Shown: positions 1 to 11,375 of the stretch, piece after piece
Layout: each line of letters starts with the position of its first letter
How positions within the stretch are numbered: position 1 is the stretch's first letter
The notes under the pieces: generated by a model
What the model was told of the DNA's origin: nothing
The model's input: the letters and a program-made list of their open reading frames with translations, nothing else
Databases searched by the model: none
Program-made: the position numbers and the translations under genes
Assembly: GCF_002811955.1 (NCBI RefSeq)
Contig: NZ_NPEF01000108.1
Coordinates: forward strand, 1 to 13,026
Length of the DNA stretch: 13,026 bases
Direction: 5' to 3'
DNA from: Leptospira ellisii
GTDB lineage: Bacteria; Spirochaetota; Leptospiria; Leptospirales; Leptospiraceae

Positions 1-731
1 ACACCTTGCGGCTGTTTGGCGATGAGTATGTCGATCCCCTTCAACGAATTGAGAACCTCCTCTCCGTCGCGGGAAATCGTGATCGTAGTGTTGCTGAGTC
101 GGATTTCGGGGATGTTGATCTTCTGGATATAACCGATCAATTCCCCCGAAATCTGATCCTTGAGATCCAGGTTGATGGACGCGTCCTTTACGGAGATTCC
201 CCGGATATACGGCTGTCCCTTCCACAACCCCCCGAGTTTGAATTGGATCTTATTGGTTTTCAGAAGAATATGGTTGAGCGCGAAATCCTCCTCCGAGGAA
301 ATCCTAAAATCCTCGAAGACTACCGCATTCGGAAAATCGTATTCAACGACGCCTAACGTTACCGCGCGGCCCAATTCCCGGTTGATGAAGTTTCTGGATA
401 ATTCCTTAAGACCTCTCAGATCGAGAAGTCTTGTGCGCACGTAATAACCCACCGATTCCACGACGACCCAATGGATCGAAAAAACCAGAACGGAAACGAT
501 CAGAACGAATCGTATCTTTCGGTTTTCCTTGAGAAATCGGAGAAAAAAACGCAGATAAAGGAGGAAATCCCGGGCCGCAAACGCGCTAAAACGCCGCCGA
601 ACCCGGTGCAGGAGCGTGAAGTTCAGAAGGGAAATTATCGGGGAAGAACCTGGGAAAGTTTTTCCTGAATCTCCTTCAGAACCGGGCTTTCCGGAAATTT
701 CTGAAGTCCTTCTTCCAAAACCATCTGACAT
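1..731 (-). CDS. AsmA/TamB-like membrane-anchored protein (N-terminal part, cut by window edge)
   Basis: This minus-strand frame stays open from an ATG at 731 to the left edge (243 codons visible, C-terminus missing). Residues about 74-92 form one hydrophobic segment after an Arg/Lys-rich stretch, as in a signal anchor of an inner-membrane protein with its bulk in the periplasm. The rest alternates short beta-strand-like stretches, such as PYIRGISVKDASINLDLK and INIPEIRLSNTTITI. This is the style of AsmA/TamB-type envelope proteins, which are linked to lipid transport or outer-membrane assembly. The ATG at 731 has an AAGGA 9 nt upstream but lies inside the preceding lipoprotein gene (97-nt overlap). 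The first 30 or so residues are low complexity, so a later non-ATG start near 640 cannot be excluded. It is probably the third gene of the helicase operon. The family call rests on pattern, not on a signature motif. Confidence 0.6.
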   Translation of the reverse strand, partial: MSDGFGRRTSEISGKPGSEGDSGKTFPGSSPIISLLNFTLLHRVRRRFSAFAARDFLLYLRFFLRFLKENRKIRFVLIVSVLVFSIHWVVVESVGYYVRTRLLDLRGLKELSRNFINRELGRAVTLGVVEYDFPNAVVFEDFRISSEEDFALNHILLKTNKIQFKLGGLWKGQPYIRGISVKDASINLDLKDQISGELIGYIQKINIPEIRLSNTTITISRDGEEVLNSLKGIDILIAKQPQG

Positions 732-1282
732 CGTTTGAATTCCTTGATCCGCAGAAAACTATTGGCGGCCGTTTCGTAAAAAAGGATGTCCTTTTCGAAA
801 TCCTTTTCCCGGGACGCGCGTCCCAAAATGCCGAGGGCCAAACCGTATTTTTCCTCTTGATACAGAGCCTTCGCATACATCTTTCTGCGGGTCGTGGATT
901 CGTAATTTTTATCCACGGTTTCGGACTTTCTAAAATGTACGATTGCGTTTTCGGCGTCGTTGATTCCCAGATAGGCGGTTCCGAGGTAATGATCCAGATG
1001 TTCCACACCCTTCCCTTCCTTGGAACTTTGAAGCTCTTTTAAAACGATCGATGCCTCTTTATAAGATTCGATTTGCAGAAGGTATTTCGCCTTTTCCATC
1101 AAAAGGGAGGAACGTTTTTTTTCGTCCAAGGAAGAGGCGGAAAGTTGAGAATCGATCGTTTGAATTTTCGCGCGAACCGCGGATTCCTGAGATTGCCCCG
1201 CGTCCGCAGTTTTTTGTCCGCTGGCGCAAGCGGCAAGAAGGGAAATAGACACCAGAGTCAGTATTTTTTTATATAAAGTCAT
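635..1282 (-). CDS. TPR-type lipoprotein, putative
   Basis: The 215-residue product has a short Lys-containing N-region, a hydrophobic core and a lipobox LAAC with the acylated cysteine at residue 19, so it is predicted to be a membrane-anchored lipoprotein. The mature part is almost wholly helical. It contains TPR-like pairs, for example KAKYLLQIESYKEASIVLKE (about 64-83), HYLGTAYLGINDAENAIVHF (about 98-117) and an A-N-S-F-L-R-I-K-E-F block near 172-181. Such scaffolds usually mediate protein-protein contacts; no partner can be read from the sequence. The start has AGGA 8 nt upstream. The ATG begins 2 nt after the helicase stop codon, so co-transcription and translational coupling are very likely. 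Its 3' end overlaps the likely start of the AsmA-like gene. The lipoprotein call is firm and the TPR call is good. Confidence 0.85.
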   Translation of the reverse strand: MTLYKKILTLVSISLLAACASGQKTADAGQSQESAVRAKIQTIDSQLSASSLDEKKRSSLLMEKAKYLLQIESYKEASIVLKELQSSKEGKGVEHLDHYLGTAYLGINDAENAIVHFRKSETVDKNYESTTRRKMYAKALYQEEKYGLALGILGRASREKDFEKDILFYETAANSFLRIKEFKRCQMVLEEGLQKFPESPVLKEIQEKLSQVLPR

Positions 1283-1284
1283 TT

Positions 1285-3309
<2,025 letters not shown>

Positions 3310-3321
3310 AGAACATGTGAC

Positions 3322-3349
3322 ATAATTGGACCGGGAAAAATTCTGTCAA
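3322..3349 (-). promoter_or_regulatory. Predicted sigma-70 type promoter of the helicase operon
   Basis: On the minus strand, a perfect -35 box TTGACA (3349-3344) is followed by a 16-nt spacer and a 4/6 -10 box AATTAT (3327-3322). Transcription would begin around 3314-3316, leaving only some 5-7 nt before the helicase ATG at 3309. It lies in the 103-nt gap between the divergent helicase and NUDIX genes. Confidence 0.6.
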
Positions 3350-3401
3350 TCCTGTACGACCGGAATTCTCTCTTGGAGAAAAAAACCCGTTTCGAAACAA
3401 T

Positions 3402-3405
3402 GGAG
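3402..3405 (+). promoter_or_regulatory. Shine-Dalgarno site deciding the NUDIX start
   Basis: GGAG lies 7 nt before the ATG at 3413. The longer open frame from 3326 has no comparable site, and its first 29 codons look non-coding, so 3413 is the chosen start. Confidence 0.75.
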
Positions 3406-3412
3406 ATGCGGT

Positions 3413-3991
<579 letters not shown>

Positions 3992-3995
3992 ACGA

Positions 3996-5252
3996 ATGTC
4001 GCAAACCCAAAAAAAACACGATCCCTTCCAAGCCCTAAGAGTCGCCGATTACCGCACCTTTCTTCTGGGAAAGTTCCTGGTGACCTTATCCATCAGCATC
4101 CAGACAACGGTCGTCGGCTGGCAGATGTATCATCTCACGGGAAGAAACCTTTACGTGGGATTCATCGGTCTCGCGGAAGCGATCCCCTCCATCACGATGG
4201 CCCTTTTTTCCGGTCTCGTCATCGACTCGTTTCCCCGGAAGCGGATCGTCTCCTCCGCGCTCGGCCTTTTGTCCGTCTGTTCCCTTCTTCTTTTAATATT
4301 AGTGGTTCCTAATATGAGCTGGATCCTAAACGAGTTCGGGGTTTTCCCGATCTTCGGAGTCATATTCCTGTCCGGAATCGCGAGAGGTTTTCTCAACCCG
4401 GCCACCGCAGCGTTTCAGACCCAACTCGTGGATAAGGAGACCTTTCCCAACGCGGCGACCTGGAGCGGAATCGCGTGGCAAATCTCCCTCGTCCTAGGTC
4501 CTTTGACCGGCGGACTTTTGATCGTCCTCGGTTTGTATTTCGCGTATTCCGCGGATCTTCTTTTGATGGGTTCCGGTTTCCTTCTGATGCTTCTCGTCAA
4601 AAACAAACCCGTCCCCGAAAAACCGGAAGGTTCGGAAACCATATGGCAAAGTCTAAGCTCCGGTTGGAAGTTCGTATCGACACATCAGATCATACTCGGG
4701 GCGATCTCTTTGGATTTGTTCGCCGTTTTGTTCGGGGGAGCCGTCGCCCTTCTCCCTTCGTTCACCGAAAAGATTCTGGGGCAAACTCCGGAAGTTTTCG
4801 GAATCCTCCGCTCCGCCCAGGGAATCGGCGCCGTGCTCTGCGCCCTTTTCATCGCGGCCCGTCCTCCGAAACGAAATTCCGGATGGATTCTTTTGACCTG
4901 CGTGTTCGGTTTCGGAATCTGCATCATCCTTTTCGGACTTTCGACGGATTACAGAATCGCCTTCCTTTGTCTGGCGGCGGCCGGCGCCTTCGACATGGTG
5001 AGCGTCGTTATACGTCATACCATAGTGCAGATGCACACTCCGGATCATATGCGGGGAAGGGTTTCCGCCGTGAATCATATCTTCATCGGTTCCTCGAACG
5101 AAATCGGGGAATTCGAATCGGGCGTGACCGCGGAATGGCTCGGAATCAGAAGATCGGTCGTCGCCGGAGGCGCGCTGACTCTTCTCACCGTAGCGTTCGT
5201 GGGAGCGGTCGCTCCGCGCTTGCGGAAAATGGAACTAAAGGACATCGTGTAA
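3996..5252 (+). CDS. MFS transporter, EntS-like (MFS_3 type)
   Basis: The 418-residue, very hydrophobic protein has about twelve predicted membrane segments in two halves, which marks a major facilitator superfamily carrier of the inner membrane. The loop between segments 2 and 3 carries a motif-A-like [11 protein letters not shown] (73-83). Near the C-terminal half, [12 protein letters not shown] (349-360) followed by [13 protein letters not shown] (364-376) is a hallmark of the enterobactin exporter EntS/MFS_3 group. Export of a small molecule is therefore more likely than uptake, but the substrate is unknown. No siderophore biosynthesis gene is in view. The ATG lies 4 nt after the NUDIX stop and has no clear Shine-Dalgarno, so translation is probably coupled to the upstream gene. 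The length is normal for the family. Confidence 0.9.
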   Translation: MSQTQKKHDPFQALRVADYRTFLLGKFLVTLSISIQTTVVGWQMYHLTGRNLYVGFIGLAEAIPSITMALFSGLVIDSFPRKRIVSSALGLLSVCSLLLLILVVPNMSWILNEFGVFPIFGVIFLSGIARGFLNPATAAFQTQLVDKETFPNAATWSGIAWQISLVLGPLTGGLLIVLGLYFAYSADLLLMGSGFLLMLLVKNKPVPEKPEGSETIWQSLSSGWKFVSTHQIILGAISLDLFAVLFGGAVALLPSFTEKILGQTPEVFGILRSAQGIGAVLCALFIAARPPKRNSGWILLTCVFGFGICIILFGLSTDYRIAFLCLAAAGAFDMVSVVIRHTIVQMHTPDHMRGRVSAVNHIFIGSSNEIGEFESGVTAEWLGIRRSVVAGGALTLLTVAFVGAVAPRLRKMELKDIV

Positions 5253-5279
5253 TCCTTCCGCCGATCCGAAACTATGACT

Positions 5280-5283
5280 GGAG
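5280..5283 (+). promoter_or_regulatory. Shine-Dalgarno site deciding the aminopeptidase start
   Basis: GGAG lies 8 nt before the ATG at 5292. The upstream in-frame ATG at 5274 has no such site and the GGAG would fall within its coding sequence, so 5292 is preferred. Confidence 0.7.
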
Positions 5284-5291
5284 AAAATAGA

Positions 5292-7813
<2,522 letters not shown>

Positions 7814-7817
<4 letters not shown>

Positions 7818-8176
7818 AATTCGAAATCGTACACGAAAACCGCGTCGCCGTTATGGAACTGGTCTCCGAAAGGGAGGAGATCCGATCGGTTCAGGACGCC
7901 TTGGATCTTTTGGGGGATTGTTGGGGCAACGACGTGCAGCGGGTGCTGACTTTTGAACGTCATTTTTCCCCGGATTTCTTCGATCTAAAGACGAGGTTGG
8001 CGGGCGAAATACTTCAGAAATACGAGAACTATGGGGTATATCTCGCGATCATCGGCGATTTTTCCAAATACGAGAGTAAAAGTTTGAGGGATTTTATCTA
8101 CGAATGTAATCGGGGTAAAAGGATCCGCTTTGCGGAAACCAGAACGGAAGCCCTCGACCACCTAGTTTCAATCTAA
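7814..8176 (+). CDS. DUF4180 domain protein
   Basis: This 120-residue protein spans one whole DUF4180 domain. Its recognisable parts are the N-terminal QDALDLL (27-33), the core [19 protein letters not shown] (55-73), [15 protein letters not shown] (81-95) and ECNRG (97-101). The family is widespread in bacteria, and I know of no established function. The protein has no signal peptide or membrane segment and is probably cytoplasmic. Its ATG overlaps the aminopeptidase stop codon as ATGA and no Shine-Dalgarno is visible, so translation should depend on termination of pepN. A hairpin at 8248-8277 follows, so it is probably the last gene of the cluster. The family assignment comes from recall of its conserved blocks. 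Confidence 0.85.
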
Positions 8177-8225
8177 ACGAGGATCTCCCGAAACCGGTTT
8201 TGTTTTTCTTTTCGCATGTTAAAGC

Positions 8226-8239
8226 GACATTCGAATGTC
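8226..8239. repeat. Perfect 14-bp palindrome between convergent genes
   Basis: GACATTCGAATGTC is its own reverse complement. It lies 49 nt after the DUF4180 stop and just before the larger hairpin at 8248-8277. It could be a protein-binding site or a secondary hairpin of the termination region; the sequence does not decide between them. Confidence 0.5.
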
Positions 8240-8247
8240 CTAATAGA

Positions 8248-8277
8248 TATGCCGCCTAATCATAAATAGGCGGCATA
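8248..8277. terminator. Bidirectional hairpin terminator, putative
   Basis: Two perfect 11-nt arms, TATGCCGCCTA and TAGGCGGCATA, flank an 8-nt loop. The hairpin lies between the 3' ends of the plus-strand DUF4180 gene (8176) and the minus-strand secreted-protein gene (8297), where a shared terminator is expected. Neither side carries a clear run of T, so it is not a textbook intrinsic terminator. Confidence 0.65.
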
Positions 8278-8296
8278 ATCTCCGGGAACCTCTGCC

Positions 8297-9310
8297 TCAA
8301 TTTGGTCCGGAAGGCCAGCTGAAACGGTCGAAGGAATAGAATCTGATCCTTTGACGGTTGTTCTTATCCGTGCAGGCGCAGTTGTTTCCGCCTACGAGCG
8401 TACAACCTCCGCAGTATCTGCGGTTCGTATCCGGAGCGGGAGTGGTTACGATCCACTTCTTACCGTTCGGATCGGTGTAAAAGGAGAAACCTCCGGAATG
8501 TCCCGGTTGATACGTCATCGTATAGGTCGTCAACGCGTTATCCGGTCCCAGCTTGGATTGATTTCCTTTCCAAACGCGTATAACGTTCGGATTCGCCGAA
8601 AAAAGGATGCAGGCTTTGTACCAGCCCCCGCCCTTATAATATACGTCGCAATCCTGAACTCCGTCCCTGCCGGCGCTGTTGATGTTGTTTCCGGTGGTAA
8701 TATCCAGATAACTTCCGCAGCTTCCGTCCGTATAATTACATTGTCTTTCATAGTATTGGTCGTAGGAATAGTATCTGCTTTTCGCAACGAGAGAAGGTTG
8801 ATTCGGATTAGGAATGGATTGTCCCACGAAACCGACGGAATGATCGAAGAATCCTTGGTATTCCACGGTTCCCGCTCCGTTAAAACGATACAACTTCGAT
8901 TCCATATCGATTCCGTTGCTCGTAAAACCAACGTATGCCCAGTTGTTATAGAGGAAAATTCCGCTCGGATGATCGTAGGAAGAGCCCGCACTGAATCGAC
9001 GGATCAATCGTCCGTATTTGTCGTGAACGAAAAGATAGGCGGTATCGTTTCCGTTCGTATCCATACAAGAGGAATAAAAATAATTCCCGTCGAACTTAAC
9101 GCCCTGCGAATGGCAACCGTACTGACTCGAACCGATCGAAGCCGTTCCGACGTCCTGTAAAAAGTAATCCACGTTTTCCACGGGATAATCAGCCCCGCCG
9201 GCCAAACTCTGAAGGTTCAAACCCTGAGCGTTCGCGTAAGAAACTCCCAAAAAAACGGCCAAAGAAGCGGTAACAAACACCGCCAGCCTAAAACGATAGC
9301 CTCTCCTCAT
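8297..9310 (-). CDS. Secreted cysteine-rich protein of unknown function
   Basis: The 337-residue protein starts with a classic signal peptide: an Arg-rich N-region, a hydrophobic core (about 9-23) and an A-N-A cleavage site after residue 28. It has no lipobox, so it should be released into the periplasm or outside. The mature part has ten cysteines (66, 82, 191, 198, 221, 234, 300, 303, 311, 313), an even number fitting disulfides, with a tight C-terminal cluster YCGGC...NCAC. Stretches such as LFVHDKYGRLIRRF, HPSGIFLYNNWAYVGFT and SKLYRFNG look like beta-propeller blades. The composition is rich in Tyr, Gly, Asn and Ser. GAGG lies 8 nt before the ATG. I do not recognise the family and assign no function. 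The stop is 19 nt from the shared hairpin at 8248-8277. Confidence 0.85.
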   Translation of the reverse strand: MRRGYRFRLAVFVTASLAVFLGVSYANAQGLNLQSLAGGADYPVENVDYFLQDVGTASIGSSQYGCHSQGVKFDGNYFYSSCMDTNGNDTAYLFVHDKYGRLIRRFSAGSSYDHPSGIFLYNNWAYVGFTSNGIDMESKLYRFNGAGTVEYQGFFDHSVGFVGQSIPNPNQPSLVAKSRYYSYDQYYERQCNYTDGSCGSYLDITTGNNINSAGRDGVQDCDVYYKGGGWYKACILFSANPNVIRVWKGNQSKLGPDNALTTYTMTYQPGHSGGFSFYTDPNGKKWIVTTPAPDTNRRYCGGCTLVGGNNCACTDKNNRQRIRFYSFDRFSWPSGPN

Positions 9311-9405
9311 TTCAAAAACCTCTCCACTAACTTTGTTTTTATTTGTCGATATTGGCGTCCATGCCCGCCCGTGTCCTTTCCGCGGTGAAATCGAAAAACC
9401 GATCT

Positions 9406-9425
9406 TTAGAATTAAAAAATTCTAA
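9406..9425. repeat. AT-rich hairpin (8-bp arms) upstream of the secreted-protein gene
   Basis: TTAGAATT and AATTCTAA flank an AAAA loop. In a minus-strand transcript the loop would be UUUU. It lies about 96 nt upstream of the ATG at 9310 and next to the longer inverted repeat, in the probable leader or promoter of that gene. Confidence 0.5.
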
Positions 9426-9440
9426 TATATTTGCGAAAAG

Positions 9441-9498
9441 ATACGGGTTCGATCCAGTTTTGTCCATCCCCTAAGCCGAGTCTGAATCGAACCCGTAT
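9441..9498 (-). repeat. 17-bp inverted repeat with 24-nt loop upstream of the secreted-protein gene
   Basis: The arms at 9441-9457 (ATACGGGTTCGATCCAG) and 9482-9498 (CTGAATCGAACCCGTAT) pair over 17 positions with one exception, C9454 against A9485. In minus-strand RNA that pair becomes G-U, so the stem would be unbroken. The loop is 24 nt. It lies 130-190 nt upstream of the secreted-protein ATG. No T-run follows in either direction. It could be a leader structure, an operator or a remnant of an element end. Confidence 0.55.
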
Positions 9499-9989
9499 TG
9501 AAACAAGCCCGTCGATCTCATTTCAAAATTTGGAATTGGACTTCCCGGAGAAGAAAGACCGATTCCGAACGAAATGATCGCAGATCATGCAATAGAATAA
9601 CGTAATATGCAAATCATTTTTGAATCCGCGACGCGCCGACCGAAACTTACTTATAATGTGGTAAGCGAAAAACTTTTCGGGAATAAATTTCCAAACGCTG
9701 AGGATCGGCTTTTCTCGCGAAAATATCGGCACATTCCTCCCGTTTTAAATTTATTTCTAAGACTCGTTCGGCAATCGCGAAAACGGAACCGAAATTTTTC
9801 ATTTGATAAGCGAATTCGAAACTTCGCATGCGATCCGATCCGTTTTGTTCGGATTTATCCGATGCTGCCTCGCGCAATTTCGGACCGAACGAGGAAGGAA
9901 TTCATGAAATCAAAATCGAATAGGAAAAGTAAATATAGAAAAAGTGGCGCAACTTTTTTCCGATATCGTAGGAAGCGGAAGTAAACCTC

Positions 9990-9996
9990 AGGAGGG
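9990..9996 (+). promoter_or_regulatory. Strong Shine-Dalgarno of the first lipoprotein gene
   Basis: AGGAGGG is the strongest ribosome site seen in the window, but it is unusually close to the ATG at 10000: 4 nt remain after AGGAGG. Confidence 0.8.
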
Positions 9997-9999
9997 ACT

Positions 10000-11130
10000 A
10001 TGAAACGACATGATACAAAAAGTAAGGGCCGTTACGAACGCAAGTTCGCCGCCGCTCTCGTTTCTTTGATTCTAATTCTTAGCACGATCGATTGCGGAGG
10101 AAACAAAAAGGATTCGAAAGAACTTACGAATCTTCTTACATTGTTGAGCTTAGCAGGCGGTACGAACCTTAAAACTCGGATCGTAGATTCGAACTTCTCA
10201 TCGGGGATCAGCGCGTCTTCCGCTTCTTCTTTGATAAATCCCCATTCCGGACAATTGGTTTCCAACGCGTTGTTGCAGGGAATTTATTTCGGAGAATTGG
10301 AAATTGTGGCTTATGATTATCGTCCGGGAGAAACCGACCAAATACACAATCCCGCGAGCGGGTTCGTCGGACCGGATTGGAGTTATTGGGTGGTCGCTCC
10401 GAGCGGTTATACCGAAGGAAGATACAACATCCTAAAGGTCGGAGACCAGATCGATCCGAATTGGTATCCGCCTTCGCGCAGACAAAAGATCACTTCCGAT
10501 TTCGAAATAGACGCCTTCGAAATCAACATGTACAGCGTCGGAATCGTATACGATAACGAGTTTTATACGCCGTTCGAATATGCCGGAGTCGGCGTCGATG
10601 GAGGAGGGTCTGAAACCAACGTTCTTTATAAATATCCGGAATGGACTCAGATTCCGCAACATATCGCTCCGGTTCTATTCCCCGGATTCACGGACGTATC
10701 CCTTGCAACGAACGTTATCTTCGTTCGGAAAGACATCGTACCGACTCCCGTGGTCGTAAAGATGAATTACACGATAGATACGGAGGCGAGCACGATTACG
10801 TATTCGATCGGCAATACCAGCAGGACTTTGGCAAACGAGGAACGCGACTTCATTCTTTCCCTCGCCCGCCAAGGAACGACCAGAAGAGTGTATTCGGATC
10901 TGCTCGTAATTCCGTATGAAGGACCTTGGAAGATCACTCAGGACGGAAAATCGGACCCGGCTAATAAGATCTATTCGGTGAACGAATCGGAAATTTTCGT
11001 TAAGTTCGATTTGAGCAACGCGCTCGATACCGATCCGGCCGAAACCGATTTTAGCGTTCCTAAAATTCGATTCGCCGCGGACGGACAAAACGTTCCGCTC
11101 GGATTGAAACTCGAACTGGTTTCGAAATAA
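10000..11130 (+). CDS. Putative lipoprotein, first of a tandem paralogous pair
   Basis: The 376-residue protein has a basic N-region, a hydrophobic segment (about 16-30) and Cys32 followed by GGNKK, which fits a lipoprotein signal peptide. The residue before the cysteine is Asp (STIDC), which is unusual. A helical stretch (about 41-53) leads to a beta-rich body. Blocks shared with the next gene, in order, are LLQGIYF (91-97), PNW (153-155), GIVYD (181-185), LYKYPEW (209-215), FVRKDI (241-246), ILSLARQ (285-291) and DLSN (337-340). There are no cysteines after Cys32, no known catalytic motif and no further membrane segment. It is probably exposed on a membrane, but I do not recognise the family. 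The start is fixed by a strong AGGAGG. A hairpin follows at 11137-11178, so the pair need not be one transcript. Confidence 0.85.
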   Translation: MKRHDTKSKGRYERKFAAALVSLILILSTIDCGGNKKDSKELTNLLTLLSLAGGTNLKTRIVDSNFSSGISASSASSLINPHSGQLVSNALLQGIYFGELEIVAYDYRPGETDQIHNPASGFVGPDWSYWVVAPSGYTEGRYNILKVGDQIDPNWYPPSRRQKITSDFEIDAFEINMYSVGIVYDNEFYTPFEYAGVGVDGGGSETNVLYKYPEWTQIPQHIAPVLFPGFTDVSLATNVIFVRKDIVPTPVVVKMNYTIDTEASTITYSIGNTSRTLANEERDFILSLARQGTTRRVYSDLLVIPYEGPWKITQDGKSDPANKIYSVNESEIFVKFDLSNALDTDPAETDFSVPKIRFAADGQNVPLGLKLELVSK

Positions 11131-11136
11131 ATTTTG

Positions 11137-11178
11137 CCGAAGCGGGGACGCTCGTCTATAAAACGACCTCCGCTTCGG
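11137..11178 (+). terminator. Hairpin after the first lipoprotein gene, putative terminator
   Basis: CCGAAGCGG (11137-11145) pairs perfectly with CCGCTTCGG (11170-11178). Inside, TCGT (11152-11155) and ACGA (11163-11166) form a second short stem. It begins 6 nt after the stop codon. No real T-run follows, only TTCCTCGT, so efficiency is uncertain. Confidence 0.55.
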
Positions 11179-11361
11179 TTCCTCGTAAAAAATCGAAGAT
11201 TCGAACGCGTTTCTTACCGAAAAGAAAAACCGCCTCCCCCCTTCGCCGACACAAACGCAAATAGATCAGAAATAAAATATAAATCAGGAGGAATAAAATA
11301 ATAAGACTCGGATAAAAATGGCGAAAGGTCCGGATCGAAAACGTAGGAAAAATTCGAAAAT

Positions 11362-11366
11362 AGGAG
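11362..11366 (+). promoter_or_regulatory. Shine-Dalgarno of the second lipoprotein gene
   Basis: AGGAG lies 9 nt before the ATG at 11376. It supports this start over an in-frame GTG at 11454, which would give a shorter signal peptide but has GGAG only 3 nt upstream. Confidence 0.65.
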
Positions 11367-11375
11367 AATTTACGT

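Larger units (their letters stand above)
9311..9999. other. Long intergenic region without a convincing gene
   Basis: This 689-nt stretch separates the divergent secreted-protein gene and the first lipoprotein gene, so it must hold their promoters, but no clear -35/-10 pair could be chosen. It contains the inverted repeats at 9406-9425 and 9441-9498, and a small 6-bp hairpin at 9574-9588. A plus-strand open frame at 9607-9984 (125 codons) is Arg/Lys-rich and has no ribosome site. A minus-strand frame at 9647-9877 starts with TTG and also has none. Neither is called as a gene. Confidence 0.6.

Noticed and set aside
6..356. 116-codon plus-strand frame at the left edge
   Set aside because: The minus strand here carries the open AsmA-like frame with an anchor segment and beta-rich pattern. 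This frame is its shadow.
3326..3412. 29-codon N-terminal extension of the NUDIX protein
   Set aside because: It has no ribosome site, contains the GGAG of the 3413 start and does not resemble NUDIX N-termini.
4475..5290. 271-codon plus-strand frame inside the MFS gene
   Set aside because: It is Arg-rich, with the composition of a frame-shifted reading of the transporter, which has clear family motifs.
8351..9160. 269-codon plus-strand frame opposite the secreted-protein gene
   Set aside because: The opposite strand encodes a signal peptide, a good ribosome site and a coherent protein. This frame is a composition shadow.
9441..9498. Possible tRNA because of GGTTCGATC/GGGTTCGATT segments
   Set aside because: No T-arm stem pairs around the TTCGA loop and no acceptor or anticodon arm could be built. 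It is a simple inverted repeat.
9647..9877. 76-codon minus-strand open frame
   Set aside because: It starts with TTG, has no Shine-Dalgarno and no recognisable motif.
9607..9984. 125-codon plus-strand open frame
   Set aside because: It is strongly Arg/Lys-rich with no domain-like pattern, no ribosome site before the ATG and no recognisable relatives. It is kept only as part of the gene-free region.
11286..11291. AGGAGG in the spacer before the second lipoprotein gene
   Set aside because: No ATG, GTG or TTG follows at a usable distance; the next ATG (11318) opens a frame that is a shadow of the lipoprotein gene.
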